From contig NZ_CP080389.1 in the NCBI RefSeq assembly GCF_030036535.1, positions 186,001 to 250,000 of the forward strand: DNA of 64,000 nucleotides, written 5' to 3'. Of the stretch, positions 38,501 to 46,740 are shown piece by piece. Below the pieces are notes generated by a model that worked only from the letters and a program-made list of their open reading frames with translations, did no database searches and had not been told where the DNA came from. Made by a program: the position numbers and the translations under genes. The number at the start of each line of letters is the position of its first letter. Position 1 is the first letter of the stretch. The DNA comes from Agrobacterium cucumeris. GTDB taxonomy: Bacteria; Pseudomonadota; Alphaproteobacteria; Rhizobiales; Rhizobiaceae.

Positions 38501-39067
38501 GTCGATGATTTCGAGTTCGCGTCCTATCTGATGTATCCGAAGGTATTCACGGATTTCGCGCTCACCGCCGAAACCTATGGTCCGGTCTCGGTGCTTCCCA
38601 CCCATGCCTATTTCTACGGAATGGAGGATGGCGAGGAACTGTTTGCCGATATCGAGCGCGGCAAGACGCTGGTCATCGTCAATCAGGCTTCGTCCGGCGT
38701 TGACGACAAGGGCATGGTGACGGTGTTTTTCGAAATCAATGGTCAGCCGCGCCGTATCAAGGTGCCGGATCGGACGCATGGTGCTTCCGGCTCTGCCGTG
38801 CGCCGCAAGGCCGAACCTGGCAACGCGTCGCATGTCGGGGCACCTATGCCGGGTGTCATCAGCCGCGTCTTCGTCAATCAAGGCCAGGAGGTCAAGGCTG
38901 GCGATGTGTTGCTCTCCATCGAGGCGATGAAGATGGAAACGGCGCTTCACGCCGAGCGGGATGGCAAGATCGCGGAAGTTCTCGTGCGCCCGGGCGACCA
39001 GATCGATGCGAAGGATCTACTGATCGCTTACGACCATGGGGCTGTTGGGGCTTCCGGTGATCAGTGA
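35579..39067 (+). CDS. pyc: Pyruvate carboxylase
   Basis: Biotin-dependent enzyme making oxaloacetate from pyruvate, bicarbonate and ATP. Its 1162 aa match the single-chain type. Order: biotin carboxylase (residues 1 to about 460, KASWGGGGRGMRAI and EVNPRIQVEHTVTEVV), carboxyltransferase (about 540-810, TDTTMRDGHQSLLATRVRT, FDCLNWVENM and HFHTHDTSG), a tetramerisation region, and a biotinyl domain at the C-terminus with biotin lysine in EAMKMET. aaggagacgtc precedes ATG 35579. Its place in a catabolic operon suggests an anaplerotic role when the substrate is broken down to pyruvate or PEP. Confidence 0.95.
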   Translation: MPITKILVANRSEIAIRVFRAANELGIKTVAIWAEEDKLSLHRFKADESYQVGRGPHLAKDMGPIESYLSIEEVIRVAKLSGADAIHPGYGLLSESPEFVEACNKAGITFIGPTADTMRQLGNKVAARNLAISVGVPVVPATDPLPGDMAEVERMAEEIGYPVMLKASWGGGGRGMRAIRKKEDLAREVTEAKREAKAAFGKDEVYLEKLVERARHVESQILGDTHGNVVHLFERDCSIQRRNQKVVERAPAPYLSEAQRQELASYSLKIAGATNYIGAGTVEYLMDADTGKFYFIEVNPRIQVEHTVTEVVTGIDIVKAQIHILEGAAIGTQESGVPRQEDIRLNGHALQCRITTEDPEHNFIPDYGRITAYRSASGFGIRLDGGTSYTGAVITRYYDPLLVKVTAWAPRPDEAINRMDRALREFRIRGVATNLTFLEAIIGHDSFRNNTYTTRFIDSTPELFAQVKRQDRATKLLTYLAYVTVNGHPETKGRARPSDKAAKPIVPYIDAPTPDGTKQLLDKLGPKGFADWMRNEKRVLVTDTTMRDGHQSLLATRVRTHDIVRVASAYPKALPQLLSLECWGGATFDVSMRFLTEDPWERLALIREGAPNLLLQMLLRGANGVGYKNYPDNVVKYFVRQAAKGGIDLFRVFDCLNWVENMRVSMDAISEENKLCEAAICYTGDILNSARPKYDLKYYTNLAQELERAGAHIIAVKDMAGLLKPAAAKVLFKALREETGLPIHFHTHDTSGIAAATVLAAVDAGVDAVDAAMDAFSGNTSQPCLGSIVEALAGSERDTGLDTEWIRRISFYWEAVRNQYAAFESDLKGPASEVYLHEMPGGQFTNLKEQARSLGLESRWHEVAQAYADANRMFGDIVKVTPSSKVVGDMALMIVSQDLTVADVRNPEREVSFPESVVSMLKGDLGQSPGGWPEALQKKALKGEAPYTVRPGSLLADADLDAERKTIETKLERKVDDFEFASYLMYPKVFTDFALTAETYGPVSVLPTHAYFYGMEDGEELFADIERGKTLVIVNQASSGVDDKGMVTVFFEINGQPRRIKVPDRTHGASGSAVRRKAEPGNASHVGAPMPGVISRVFVNQGQEVKAGDVLLSIEAMKMETALHAERDGKIAEVLVRPGDQIDAKDLLIAYDHGAVGASGDQ

Positions 39068-39134
39068 ACTGTTAGTGCAGCAATTGCCCAACAAGGCGGG
39101 TAGCGGGGAAGTCGATAGATCGGGAAGGCCGAAA

Positions 39135-39923
39135 ATGATCTCTGGCAGCACGAAGACTTTCTACATGATCGCTCATCCGATCCACCACGTCCGGACACCG
39201 GAGATTATCAATCCGGTATTCGAAGCGCGAGGGATCGACGCCATTATGGTCCCAGTCCATTTTACACCCGAGGACTTCAAGACCGGTTGGGAGGCGATAA
39301 GGCGCACTCAGAATCTGGGTGGGATCGTCGTCAGCGTTCCCTTCAAGGAGCTTGCATACGAACTTTCCGACGAAGTCGATGAGATGGCGCGCCCGCTTGG
39401 CGCTGTGAATGTCGTGCGCCGGACCGGCGCGGGAAAAATGGTCGCGACCAACCTTGATGGTGACGGTTTCCTTGGCGGCATGTTGAATGGCGGCCACGAC
39501 GCGAAGGGACGCAAAACCCTGGTTATCGGCGCCGGAGGCGCCGGGAAGGCAATCTCATTCGCACTTGCCGGTAGCGGTTGTGCCTCATTGAGGATTACAG
39601 ACGTAAACGGGGATAGAGCAGCGGCATTGGTGGATGATATCAGCAGGCGATATGGAGATCTGGATGTTGCGGTCTCGGGCAACGCTTTATCCGATGCCGA
39701 TCTGGTCGTAAATGCAACGCCCTGCGGCCTCCATCCTGAGACTGATCCGCTTCCACTGGATACCGACCTGCTTCGGCCTGGAATGATCGTGGCCGACATC
39801 GTTATGAAACCGAGAGAGACCCCGTTGCTGAAGGCGGCCGTCTCCGCAGGGTGCGACGTTCGATACGGCGCGGGGATGCTGGACGCTCAGATCGATCTGA
39901 TGATCTCATATTTCGGGCTATAG
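39135..39923 (+). CDS. Shikimate-dehydrogenase-like (AroE family) protein, 262 aa
   Basis: The two-domain AroE plan is clear: SVPFKE with catalytic Lys71, TNLDGDGF with Asp108, and the nucleotide motif VIGAGGAGKAISFAL. However, the substrate-carboxylate serines of the HSxSP box are Val19 and Thr21 (HPIHHVRTPEI), so shikimate is unlikely to be the substrate. DVNGDRA after the second strand suggests NAD rather than NADP. ATG 39135 has gggaagg upstream. Being last in a catabolic operon, it probably oxidises another hydroxy acid. Confidence 0.8.
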   Translation: MISGSTKTFYMIAHPIHHVRTPEIINPVFEARGIDAIMVPVHFTPEDFKTGWEAIRRTQNLGGIVVSVPFKELAYELSDEVDEMARPLGAVNVVRRTGAGKMVATNLDGDGFLGGMLNGGHDAKGRKTLVIGAGGAGKAISFALAGSGCASLRITDVNGDRAAALVDDISRRYGDLDVAVSGNALSDADLVVNATPCGLHPETDPLPLDTDLLRPGMIVADIVMKPRETPLLKAAVSAGCDVRYGAGMLDAQIDLMISYFGL

Positions 39924-39926
39924 AGG

Positions 39927-39955
39927 AGCAGTCTGCGCAAAGGGCGCAGACTGCT
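39927..39955 (+). terminator. Strong hairpin terminator ending the kinase-AroE operon
   Basis: agcagtctgcgc and gcgcagactgct form a perfect 12-bp stem with a 5-nt loop, directly after the AroE-like stop and before the end of a converging gene. No long T-run is seen, but its stability and position support bidirectional termination. Confidence 0.75.
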
Positions 39956-39964
39956 ATCCCGGCG

Positions 39965-40996
39965 CTACAACTCTATCTGCGCCAACCGATTGACCGATGA
40001 CCAAACATTCCTCGCGTAATGTGGATCGAACAGCGCATGGTATCCGCCGGTATGCCAGAACACGATCGGCCCCTTCAGTTCGTTTCTCGACGCAAGATCC
40101 ACGATGGCGGCAATCGCCTTCCCACTGTAAACCGGGTCGGTGAGTATCCCTTCTGTGGTTGCTAATAGATCGATCGCGTCGTAGACACGGGGCGACGGAC
40201 GGCCGTACCCTTCACCAAGATATTTCTCTGTGAGCTTGATATCCTCTCGCCGAAGTTCGTAATGGGCGCCAATAAGGTCTGCTCCGCCGCGCGCAAAAGC
40301 AAGATATTGCCCAACGACGTCAGGGTAAACCTCCCCTGCGACGACGATCCCGCGAATATTCCACTCAGATCCATGAAGCGCATTGCCAAGGACCAGGCCC
40401 GCATGGGTGCCCCCCGACGAACTGGCATGCACGATGGTTCCGGCCGGGCGTCCGGCTTTGATCATCTGGTCGCGGAGCTCGTTGAATCCGATGGCAAAGC
40501 CGAGGCAGCTTCGCTCCGACGCACATCCTATCGGTAACCGGTAGACGCGCTCACCAGAACGCTCCAACTCCTCGACGACGCCAGCCGCCCTCCTGGAGAG
40601 TTCATGCCAATCGATATCTCCAACGAACCTGAGCTCGGCGCCCAACAATCCGTCGAGCATGAGGTTGCCGACGGGTTGTTTGGGATCGTCATGGCAAAGC
40701 ACCAAGGTGCATTTCAGCCCGAGCGCGGCGCTCGCCGCCGCCACAGCGCGGGTTGCGTTGGAAAGACGTGAGCCTTCGGCCACGAGATGTGTCGCCCCCT
40801 GAGAGAGCGCGTGGGCCAGTTCGACTTCGAGTTTACGAACCTTGTTTCCGGCAAGCCCGACTGAGCCGATGTCATCGCGCTTGCACCAGACCTCGGCGCC
40901 GATGGCGGCACTAAATCGCTCCAGATATTGGACCGGAGAAACGAAGCCCCGCAGATCGAGGCGTGGAACCTGTTCAAGGGCATGCAAAGCAGACAT
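39965..40996 (-). CDS. D-cysteine desulfhydrase/ACC-deaminase family PLP enzyme, 343 aa
   Basis: Fold-type II PLP protein. IWCKRDD-like segment VWCKRDDIGSVGLAGNKVRKLEVEL contains the PLP lysine (NKVRK), and HASSSGGTHAGLVLG is the phosphate-binding loop. Known activities are alpha,beta-elimination of D-cysteine or ring opening of 1-aminocyclopropane-1-carboxylate. aggagg lies 6-7 bp before ATG 40996. It is divergent from an AraC regulator at 41091, which probably controls it. GTDP-type ACC deaminase residues could not be judged by eye. Confidence 0.82.
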   Translation of the reverse strand: MSALHALEQVPRLDLRGFVSPVQYLERFSAAIGAEVWCKRDDIGSVGLAGNKVRKLEVELAHALSQGATHLVAEGSRLSNATRAVAAASAALGLKCTLVLCHDDPKQPVGNLMLDGLLGAELRFVGDIDWHELSRRAAGVVEELERSGERVYRLPIGCASERSCLGFAIGFNELRDQMIKAGRPAGTIVHASSSGGTHAGLVLGNALHGSEWNIRGIVVAGEVYPDVVGQYLAFARGGADLIGAHYELRREDIKLTEKYLGEGYGRPSPRVYDAIDLLATTEGILTDPVYSGKAIAAIVDLASRNELKGPIVFWHTGGYHALFDPHYARNVWSSVNRLAQIEL

Positions 40997-41090
40997 GTAA
41001 TCCTCCTGTCGCGCAGTTTCACAATGGTCTATAGTGCAAAGCGGATATCGAAATCCGGACACTGGATCATTGCAATCGGACAAAAGCGCT

Positions 41091-41885
41091 ATGACCCGTT
41101 CACTTTGCAAATGTGCCGACCTGGATCTGGGCGACGTCGTCGCCAGGCTTGTCGAAATATCCGAAGTCACGACCTTCGCAATGGAGCGCCATCCATGGGG
41201 CCAGTTCGTGTATGCCTATGCCGGAGCAATCGAGCTGAAGGTGGAGGGAAGGAGATACGCCGCGCCGCCTGACTACGGTTTGTGGTTGCCCAAGGCGACG
41301 GAGCATCTTGCCTGGGCCGTGCCCGGAACATCCTATGCCCTCATCGATGTCGACCCTAGCTTATGTGAAAATCTGCCAACAGTTGCCACGGCTATCTCGG
41401 TCAGTCCGATTGCCGACGCTATATTCCAGGAATTGCGCAGGCGAGGAGGCTTTGATGTTGGAAGGCCCCAGAACGAGCGCCTCCTTCGCGTGCTGCTCGA
41501 CCAGTTGAGTGAAGGGACTGCAAGCGACGATTTCCTTCCGTTGTCAGAAGATCGTTTCCTGTCGCTGGTCCTCGAAGCCCTGATCTGCGATCCCGGCGAC
41601 AGGAGGTCGCTTTCCGACTGGGCGCGCCATGTGAATGCCACCGAGCGGACCCTGGCGCGCAGATGCCTTCGTGATCTGGGCATGACGTTTCAGGATTGGC
41701 GGCAGCAACTGCGGCTGTCACGCGCTGTTGCTATGCTGTCAGAAGGCCGTTCGGTTCGCGTAATATCAGAGGCTCTGGGTTACCGTACGCCGTCGGCCTT
41801 CATCACCATGTTCACTGCGGCCAAGGGCTGCACACCCAGCGTATACCGCGCTCAACTGGCTGCAGGACACGCCGACTGTCCCTAA
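41091..41885 (+). CDS. AraC-family regulator with cupin N-domain, 264 aa
   Basis: The N-terminal cupin-like ligand domain shows RHPWGQFVYAYAGAIEL and APPDYGLWLPKATEH; the C-terminal HTH pair is SLSDWARHVNATERTLARRC and VRVISEALGYRTPSAFITMF. The layout is that of AraC regulators with an AraC_binding cupin. ATG 41091 gives a normal length; GTG 41034 in frame is an alternative that would add 19 residues. Divergent arrangement with the PLP enzyme (94-bp gap) suggests control of that gene. Confidence 0.78.
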   Translation: MTRSLCKCADLDLGDVVARLVEISEVTTFAMERHPWGQFVYAYAGAIELKVEGRRYAAPPDYGLWLPKATEHLAWAVPGTSYALIDVDPSLCENLPTVATAISVSPIADAIFQELRRRGGFDVGRPQNERLLRVLLDQLSEGTASDDFLPLSEDRFLSLVLEALICDPGDRRSLSDWARHVNATERTLARRCLRDLGMTFQDWRQQLRLSRAVAMLSEGRSVRVISEALGYRTPSAFITMFTAAKGCTPSVYRAQLAAGHADCP

Positions 41886-41929
41886 CGCCAGCGGTGACAC
41901 AATGATCGATGGGTCGACCGTAGCTTTTC

Positions 41930-42028
41930 ATCTCGATCAACGAACCGAACAAGGCGCTGGTTCGTGCATTCGTCATGCTGGTCAATGGACAGATGGAGAA
42001 GCTTACGACCTACTTCGACGGCGGATGA
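41930..42028 (+). pseudogene. Possible remnant of an NTF2/SnoaL-like protein
   Basis: A short frame reading NKALVRAFVMLVNGQMEKL then TTYFDGG and a stop resembles the first helices of SnoaL-like proteins. It has no start codon and stops after about 33 codons. The rest of the 349-bp gap (41886-42234) holds no other gene, only the AT-rich operator-like sequence at its right end. Confidence 0.3.
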
Positions 42029-42193
42029 TATCGGTCGCCTTTATCGTCAGTTGAACTAAGACGGGGACACTTGCTTCGAACCGGATCTCGAACGCTTTAG
42101 CCGCACCCGCTTCGTCACCTCTCTTTCGCATCTTACATTTCGCCTTGTTCTTTCGACGGTGGGCTACTTGACTCATCTATAAGCAATATTTCA

Positions 42194-42204
42194 ATATTCC
42201 AATA
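42194..42204. promoter_or_regulatory. AT-rich operator candidate before the Gfo/Idh operon
   Basis: atattccaata is the reverse complement of tattggaatat, which differs at one base from tattggtatat found twice beside the GntR gene at 55206. It is 31 bp before the start codon, in a run of related aatatt repeats (42185-42208). Confidence 0.5.
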
Positions 42205-42234
42205 TATTGCAGGTCGATAGCGCGAGGGGTGTCC

Positions 42235-43215
42235 ATGAAGGTTTGTATGGTTGGCCATGGCATGATGGGCACGTGGCACTCCGACAGCCTGAAGGAGGAG
42301 GATTGCGTGCTCCATACGTTGGTCGGGCGCGAACCCGATGACACCGCGGAGTTTGCGCAGACGTTTGGCTATCGAAAGTGGACCGTGGACTACGCGGAAG
42401 CGCTCGCCTCTGATATCGACGTGGTCATTATTGCAGGGCCGAGCGCAACGCATGCCGCCATGGCTATTGAAGCGCTCGACGCGGGAAAACATGTGCTCGT
42501 AGAGATCCCGCTCGCCATGAACTACAAAGACGCCGAAGCGGTTGTTGCCAAGGCTGAACAAAAAGGACTGGCACTCGGCGTCGTGCACCCCATGCGTTTT
42601 CGAAGCGAGCATATTGAACTCTGCAGAAGGGTTGCTGAGGGCACCGAAAGAATCCGCCACGTTCACTCGCGGCTGTTTCTCCACCGCCTTGAAAATATCG
42701 GCTCAACCGGTCTTCGAAGAACCTGGACAGACAACCTCCTCTGGCACCACGGCGCCCATCTGGTCGATGTCGGACTGTGGCTTTGCGGTGGTGGCGATCC
42801 CGAAGCCGCCGCCAGCCGGATTTCGCGGTCTTTCTCGATAATGCCGCCACCGCTTCCTCAAACGGGTATTCCGATGGAACTGGCTGCAATCGTCGAAACG
42901 GATGAGCATCAATCGATCGTGTGCACGGGATCCTATTACTCACGCGAGAGGATCTTTGATGTTTTCGCGGTGACTGATAGGGATTCTTACCGCCTGGATA
43001 TCTTAAAGGGATTTATGTCAGTTGGCGGGCAAGAGCATTCCGTTCTGTCCGAACAGGACAACAATGCTCAGGTCAGTCGGGATTTTATCAACGCAGTTCG
43101 AGAGGGGAGAGCCCCTCGCGTCACCGGTCGATCTGTCCTTCCGGCTATGCGTCTTCTTCAGGACATCGAGGATCAACAGTCGCAATGGTGGGCCAATCAT
43201 GCGCAAGAAAACTGA
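42235..43215 (+). CDS. Gfo/Idh/MocA-family oxidoreductase, 326 aa
   Basis: NAD(P)-dependent dehydrogenase of sugars or inositols. The N-terminal Rossmann motif is KVCMVGHGMMGTWH; IIAGPSATHAAMAIEALDAGKHVLVEIPLA carries the EKP-equivalent motif, here VEIP, so the usual catalytic lysine of EKP is replaced by isoleucine. HHGAHLVDVGLWL holds the conserved HxxD-type histidine and aspartate. gagggg is 6 bp before ATG 42235. It is the first gene of an operon with the amidohydrolase and dehydratase that follow. Confidence 0.82.
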   Translation: MKVCMVGHGMMGTWHSDSLKEEDCVLHTLVGREPDDTAEFAQTFGYRKWTVDYAEALASDIDVVIIAGPSATHAAMAIEALDAGKHVLVEIPLAMNYKDAEAVVAKAEQKGLALGVVHPMRFRSEHIELCRRVAEGTERIRHVHSRLFLHRLENIGSTGLRRTWTDNLLWHHGAHLVDVGLWLCGGGDPEAAASRISRSFSIMPPPLPQTGIPMELAAIVETDEHQSIVCTGSYYSRERIFDVFAVTDRDSYRLDILKGFMSVGGQEHSVLSEQDNNAQVSRDFINAVREGRAPRVTGRSVLPAMRLLQDIEDQQSQWWANHAQEN

Positions 43216-44140
43216 TCCGATGACGAAAGATCCGGTTCTCGGCGTCGCCCACAGCGAAATTATTAGCAATGTCCCCCGGGGTGCTTGCGACTGTCACGTC
43301 CATGTCTTCGGAAATGATGCCGAGTTTCCGATGTGGAACGGCCGTTCCTACACGCCGCCGCCGGCGCCCGTCGAAGCTTTGGCAGCTCATCAACGCGCCT
43401 TGAGCTTCGATCGCGTTGTTATTGTCCAGCCGAGTATCTATGGAACCGACAATCGGTGCACACTCGACGCAGTTGCCAAGATCGGCCCCGGTGCGCGAGC
43501 GATCGCAGTGGTGGATAACGAGACGCCTTCGCGCGACCTTCAAGACCTGGCACATGGCGGCGTTGTAGGTATGAGGCTCAATCTGGCGGCCGCCGCGGCC
43601 GCAGATCTCGACAGGATTCGAAAGCAACTCTATCAAGCGATTGAAATCGCGGAACCTCTTGGGTGGCATGTCCAGATCTTCACCGAGCTCAAGATCGTGG
43701 CTGCGTTGGAGAACGATTTCAGACAGGCACCGACGCCTTTGGTGATCGATCACTTTGGCCGCGCGAACGCTGGTGAAGGTATCGAGCAGCCCGGCTTCGA
43801 CGTCTTGCTCGATCTTGTCGCAGCGGGGCATGTATATGTGAAACTCTCCGCACCCTACCTCGTGTCGTCATCTCCAACGCAAGACGACGTTATGCCGCTC
43901 GTTCGAGCACTGGTTCGCGCCAATAGCTCCAGGCTCCTCTGGGGATCGAACTGGCCACATCCAGGTGCCGGCACCGGGATCCCTGCGGAAGGGATCGTTC
44001 CTTTCCGCCCGATCGATGACGGGGCAGCAATCGACAATTTCGCCTCGCAGCTGAACGACCAAGAGGTCTTCAGGCGCATTCTCGTAGACAATCCGGCAAA
44101 GCTGTTCGGCTTTTCGGATACGGATGGATTGGTCCCATGA
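43199..44140 (+). CDS. Amidohydrolase, COG3618 (LigI/galactarolactone-isomerase-like), 313 aa
   Basis: TIM-barrel metal hydrolase: DCHVHVF is the first metal motif, IVQPSIYGTDN, GMRLNL, WHVQIF, LVIDHFGRA and LLWGSNWPHP follow in the order of 2-pyrone-4,6-dicarboxylate hydrolase. Agrobacterium D-galactarolactone isomerase belongs to the same group, which fits the acid-sugar genes around it. ATG 43199 overlaps the upstream gene by 17 bp; ATG 43220 is an alternative. Its end overlaps the dehydratase start (ATGA). Confidence 0.8.
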   Translation: MRKKTDPMTKDPVLGVAHSEIISNVPRGACDCHVHVFGNDAEFPMWNGRSYTPPPAPVEALAAHQRALSFDRVVIVQPSIYGTDNRCTLDAVAKIGPGARAIAVVDNETPSRDLQDLAHGGVVGMRLNLAAAAAADLDRIRKQLYQAIEIAEPLGWHVQIFTELKIVAALENDFRQAPTPLVIDHFGRANAGEGIEQPGFDVLLDLVAAGHVYVKLSAPYLVSSSPTQDDVMPLVRALVRANSSRLLWGSNWPHPGAGTGIPAEGIVPFRPIDDGAAIDNFASQLNDQEVFRRILVDNPAKLFGFSDTDGLVP

Positions 44141-45867
44141 AAAAGGCTCCCGAAACGTTGAGAAGCGCCAGATGGTTCGCTCCTGACGACCTCAAAGGGT
44201 TTGGACATCGATCGCGCATCATGCAGATGGGCTACGATGTGGAAGACTGGGCCGGGCGGCCTGTCATCGCGATCATCAATACATGGTCAGATATCAACCC
44301 CTGCCACGCCCACTTCAAGACCAGGGTCGACGATATCAAGCGGGGTGTGTTTCAGGCTGGTGGCTTTCCGATAGAGCTGCCTGCGCTTTCGCTGTCAGAA
44401 AACTTCGTGAAGCCCACGACCATGCTTTATCGAAACATGCTCGCTATGGATACCGAAGAGCTTATTCGATCGCATCCAGTCGATGGCGTGGTGCTTATGG
44501 GCGGCTGTGACAAAACCACGCCCGGATTGATAATGGGAGCGATCAGCGCGGGCGTCCCGGCTATCTATGTTCCTGCGGGACCAATGCTCCGCGGCAATTG
44601 GAAAGGCAAGACGCTTGGCTCCGGTTCGGATGCCTGGAAGTTCTGGGATGAACGCCGTGCCGGGAACATTACCGACAAGGACTGGCAGGATATCGAGGGT
44701 GGCATCGCAAGAAGCCATGGCCACTGCATGACCATGGGTACGGCGTCAACGATGACGGCCATCGCCGAATCGATAGGCATGACGTTGCCCGGCGCATCGT
44801 CTATCCCGGCCGCTGACGTCAACCACATCCGCATGTGTGCCGAAGCCGGGCGCCGCTGCGTCGATATGGTCTGGGACGATCTCACACCTTCCAAGATCTT
44901 GACCCGCAACGCCTTCGACAATGCCATTGTGGTTTCGATGGCCATGGGCTGTTCGACCAATGCGGTGATTCATCTGGTCGCCATGGCACGTCGCGCAGGA
45001 CACGATGTGACCCTCAACGACTTCGACCGGGCAAGCCGCATCATCCCCGTCATCGCCAATGTCCGGCCGAGCGGAGATACTTACCTGATGGAGGACTTCT
45101 ATTACGCCGGCGGGCTGCCAGCGCTTATGAAGCGTCTGGAGGCCAGTCTGTTTCTTGAAGAACGCACCGTCAACGGCAATACCATCGGTGAGAATATTGC
45201 CGGCGCCGAGGTCTACAATGACGATGTCATCCGGCCGCTGGACAATCCGATCTACGCCGAGGGCGCGCTGGCGGTCCTCAAGGGAAATCTTGCCGAGGAC
45301 GGCGCGGTCATCAAGCCGAGCGCCTGCTCCCCGCAATATCTCAAGCACACCGGTCCAGCTCTCGTCTTCGATGATTTTCCTGCCATGAAGGCCGTCATCG
45401 ATTCTGATGATCTCGAGGTGACCGCAGATCACGTGCTGATCTTGCGCAATGCGGGACCTCAAGGCGGGCCAGGCATGCCTGAGTGGGGCATGCTTCCAAT
45501 ACCGAAAAAGCTTGTGAAGCAGGGTGTCCGTGACATGGTGCGCATTTCCGATGCGCGGATGAGCGGGACCAGTTATGGAGCATGCATCCTTCACGTGGCG
45601 CCGGAAGCATACATCGGCGGCACGTTGGCCCTTGTCAGGACTGGCGATATGATCTCGATCGACGTCCCCAACCGGACGATCAAACTGGAGCTAGACGATG
45701 ACGAGATCGCTCGCCGCCGCGCCACATATCAACCGCTCCCGCCACGTTTTACCCGAGGGTACGGAGCAATGTTCTCGAAGCACATTCAGCAAGCTGACAA
45801 AGGCTGCGACTTTGACTTCCTGGAATCGGCTTACGGCGGCCCGACCGATGAGCCCGCGATATTCTGA
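44137..45867 (+). CDS. IlvD/Edd-family sugar-acid dehydratase, 576 aa
   Basis: Second dehydratase of this family in the window and clearly different from the one at 26288. Motifs: NTWSDINPCHAHF, LMGGCDKTTPGLIMGA, SHGHCMTMGTASTM, AMGCSTNAVIHL and VRISDARMSGTSYG. The WSDINPCH motif and lengths are typical of L-arabinonate/D-xylonate/galactonate dehydratases of rhizobia, which carry a [2Fe-2S] cluster. It would convert an aldonate or aldarate to a 2-keto-3-deoxy acid, a fitting substrate for the HpaI-type aldolase on the opposite strand. Confidence 0.87.
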   Translation: MKKAPETLRSARWFAPDDLKGFGHRSRIMQMGYDVEDWAGRPVIAIINTWSDINPCHAHFKTRVDDIKRGVFQAGGFPIELPALSLSENFVKPTTMLYRNMLAMDTEELIRSHPVDGVVLMGGCDKTTPGLIMGAISAGVPAIYVPAGPMLRGNWKGKTLGSGSDAWKFWDERRAGNITDKDWQDIEGGIARSHGHCMTMGTASTMTAIAESIGMTLPGASSIPAADVNHIRMCAEAGRRCVDMVWDDLTPSKILTRNAFDNAIVVSMAMGCSTNAVIHLVAMARRAGHDVTLNDFDRASRIIPVIANVRPSGDTYLMEDFYYAGGLPALMKRLEASLFLEERTVNGNTIGENIAGAEVYNDDVIRPLDNPIYAEGALAVLKGNLAEDGAVIKPSACSPQYLKHTGPALVFDDFPAMKAVIDSDDLEVTADHVLILRNAGPQGGPGMPEWGMLPIPKKLVKQGVRDMVRISDARMSGTSYGACILHVAPEAYIGGTLALVRTGDMISIDVPNRTIKLELDDDEIARRRATYQPLPPRFTRGYGAMFSKHIQQADKGCDFDFLESAYGGPTDEPAIF

Positions 45868-45909
45868 TTGCGGTTCCAATCGGCTTCAGCTGTCGCAACG
45901 GGAAAAGTC

Positions 45910-45928
45910 CCGGCGCATCGAGCGCCGG
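45910..45928. terminator. Hairpin between convergent operons
   Basis: ccggcgc (45910-45916) and gcgccgg (45922-45928) form a 7-bp GC stem with loop atcga, between the dehydratase stop and the hydrolase stop. It lacks a T-run. Confidence 0.45.
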
Positions 45929-45958
45929 AACCGAAGGATTCTTGATTAGCCGGCCTGC

Positions 45959-46720
45959 TCAGGCAATCGTTTCGAACAACGCCTCAGAGAAGATCGCAGG
46001 CTCCTCCCACATGGGATAGTGGCCGCATCCCTTCAGCACGCGGAGTTCGAAATCAGGGAACCAGGAACCGATCGTCTCGCGCAGCCGTTCCGGCACCGCA
46101 CCTGGATCCTTCTCGCCGACGATCACACGCACTGGCACGCGAGCATTCTGAATTTCTTCGGCAAATCCTTTGCCGGTCCACGATGCCATATAGGCTTCCA
46201 GCACGTCGGGACGGGTGCCAGCGAGGCTGGTGTCGCGCAACCTTTCGACCCAGTCATCGGATCGGATGCCGCCGGTGTTTGCACTGATCAGCTTCTTTCT
46301 TGCGTCGGGGTCGCGCACCGCGGCCAGCAAAAGCTCCCTGCGCTGGTCATCAATCCTTGCACCCGAAGCTGGCACAGGTGCCAGCAGGATCGCCGAAAGA
46401 AGCCTCTCCGGAATATCAATGGCCAGACGCTGCGCCGACATCCCGGCCATTGAGTGTCCAATAACATGAAAGCGGTGCCATCTAAGTCGATCGGCGCAGG
46501 CGACAATGTCCGCTGCAATCTGCTCGACAGTATAGGGGCCGTCTTCCTGAATCCGACTGCCATAGCCGCGCGCATCCAGAAGCGCGAAGCTGTAGCGTTG
46601 CTTATCGATCAGCGGCAGGAACGGATCAAACAGACGGTGATCGCCCATCCATCCGGTCACCGCTATTATCTGAGTTGTGCCATTCCCGACAACCTGTGCC
46701 GGCGAAACGTTTACTGTCAT
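45959..46720 (-). CDS. Alpha/beta hydrolase, 253 aa
   Basis: Serine hydrolase: the nucleophile elbow is GHSMAG, the acid is in VIVGEKDPGAV and the final histidine in KGCGHYPMWEEP. No signal peptide, so it is cytosolic. A lactonase or ester-cleaving role in the surrounding sugar-acid pathway is plausible but not shown. It is the last gene of the minus-strand operon, 20 bp after the aldolase. Confidence 0.83.
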   Translation of the reverse strand: MTVNVSPAQVVGNGTTQIIAVTGWMGDHRLFDPFLPLIDKQRYSFALLDARGYGSRIQEDGPYTVEQIAADIVACADRLRWHRFHVIGHSMAGMSAQRLAIDIPERLLSAILLAPVPASGARIDDQRRELLLAAVRDPDARKKLISANTGGIRSDDWVERLRDTSLAGTRPDVLEAYMASWTGKGFAEEIQNARVPVRVIVGEKDPGAVPERLRETIGSWFPDFELRVLKGCGHYPMWEEPAIFSEALFETIA

Positions 46721-46740
46721 TTTTGATTTTTTCTCCCGTT

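Noticed and set aside
44746..45594. 282-codon minus-strand open frame inside the second dehydratase
   Set aside because: Shadow of the dehydratase gene; the translation is histidine- and arginine-rich with no motif.
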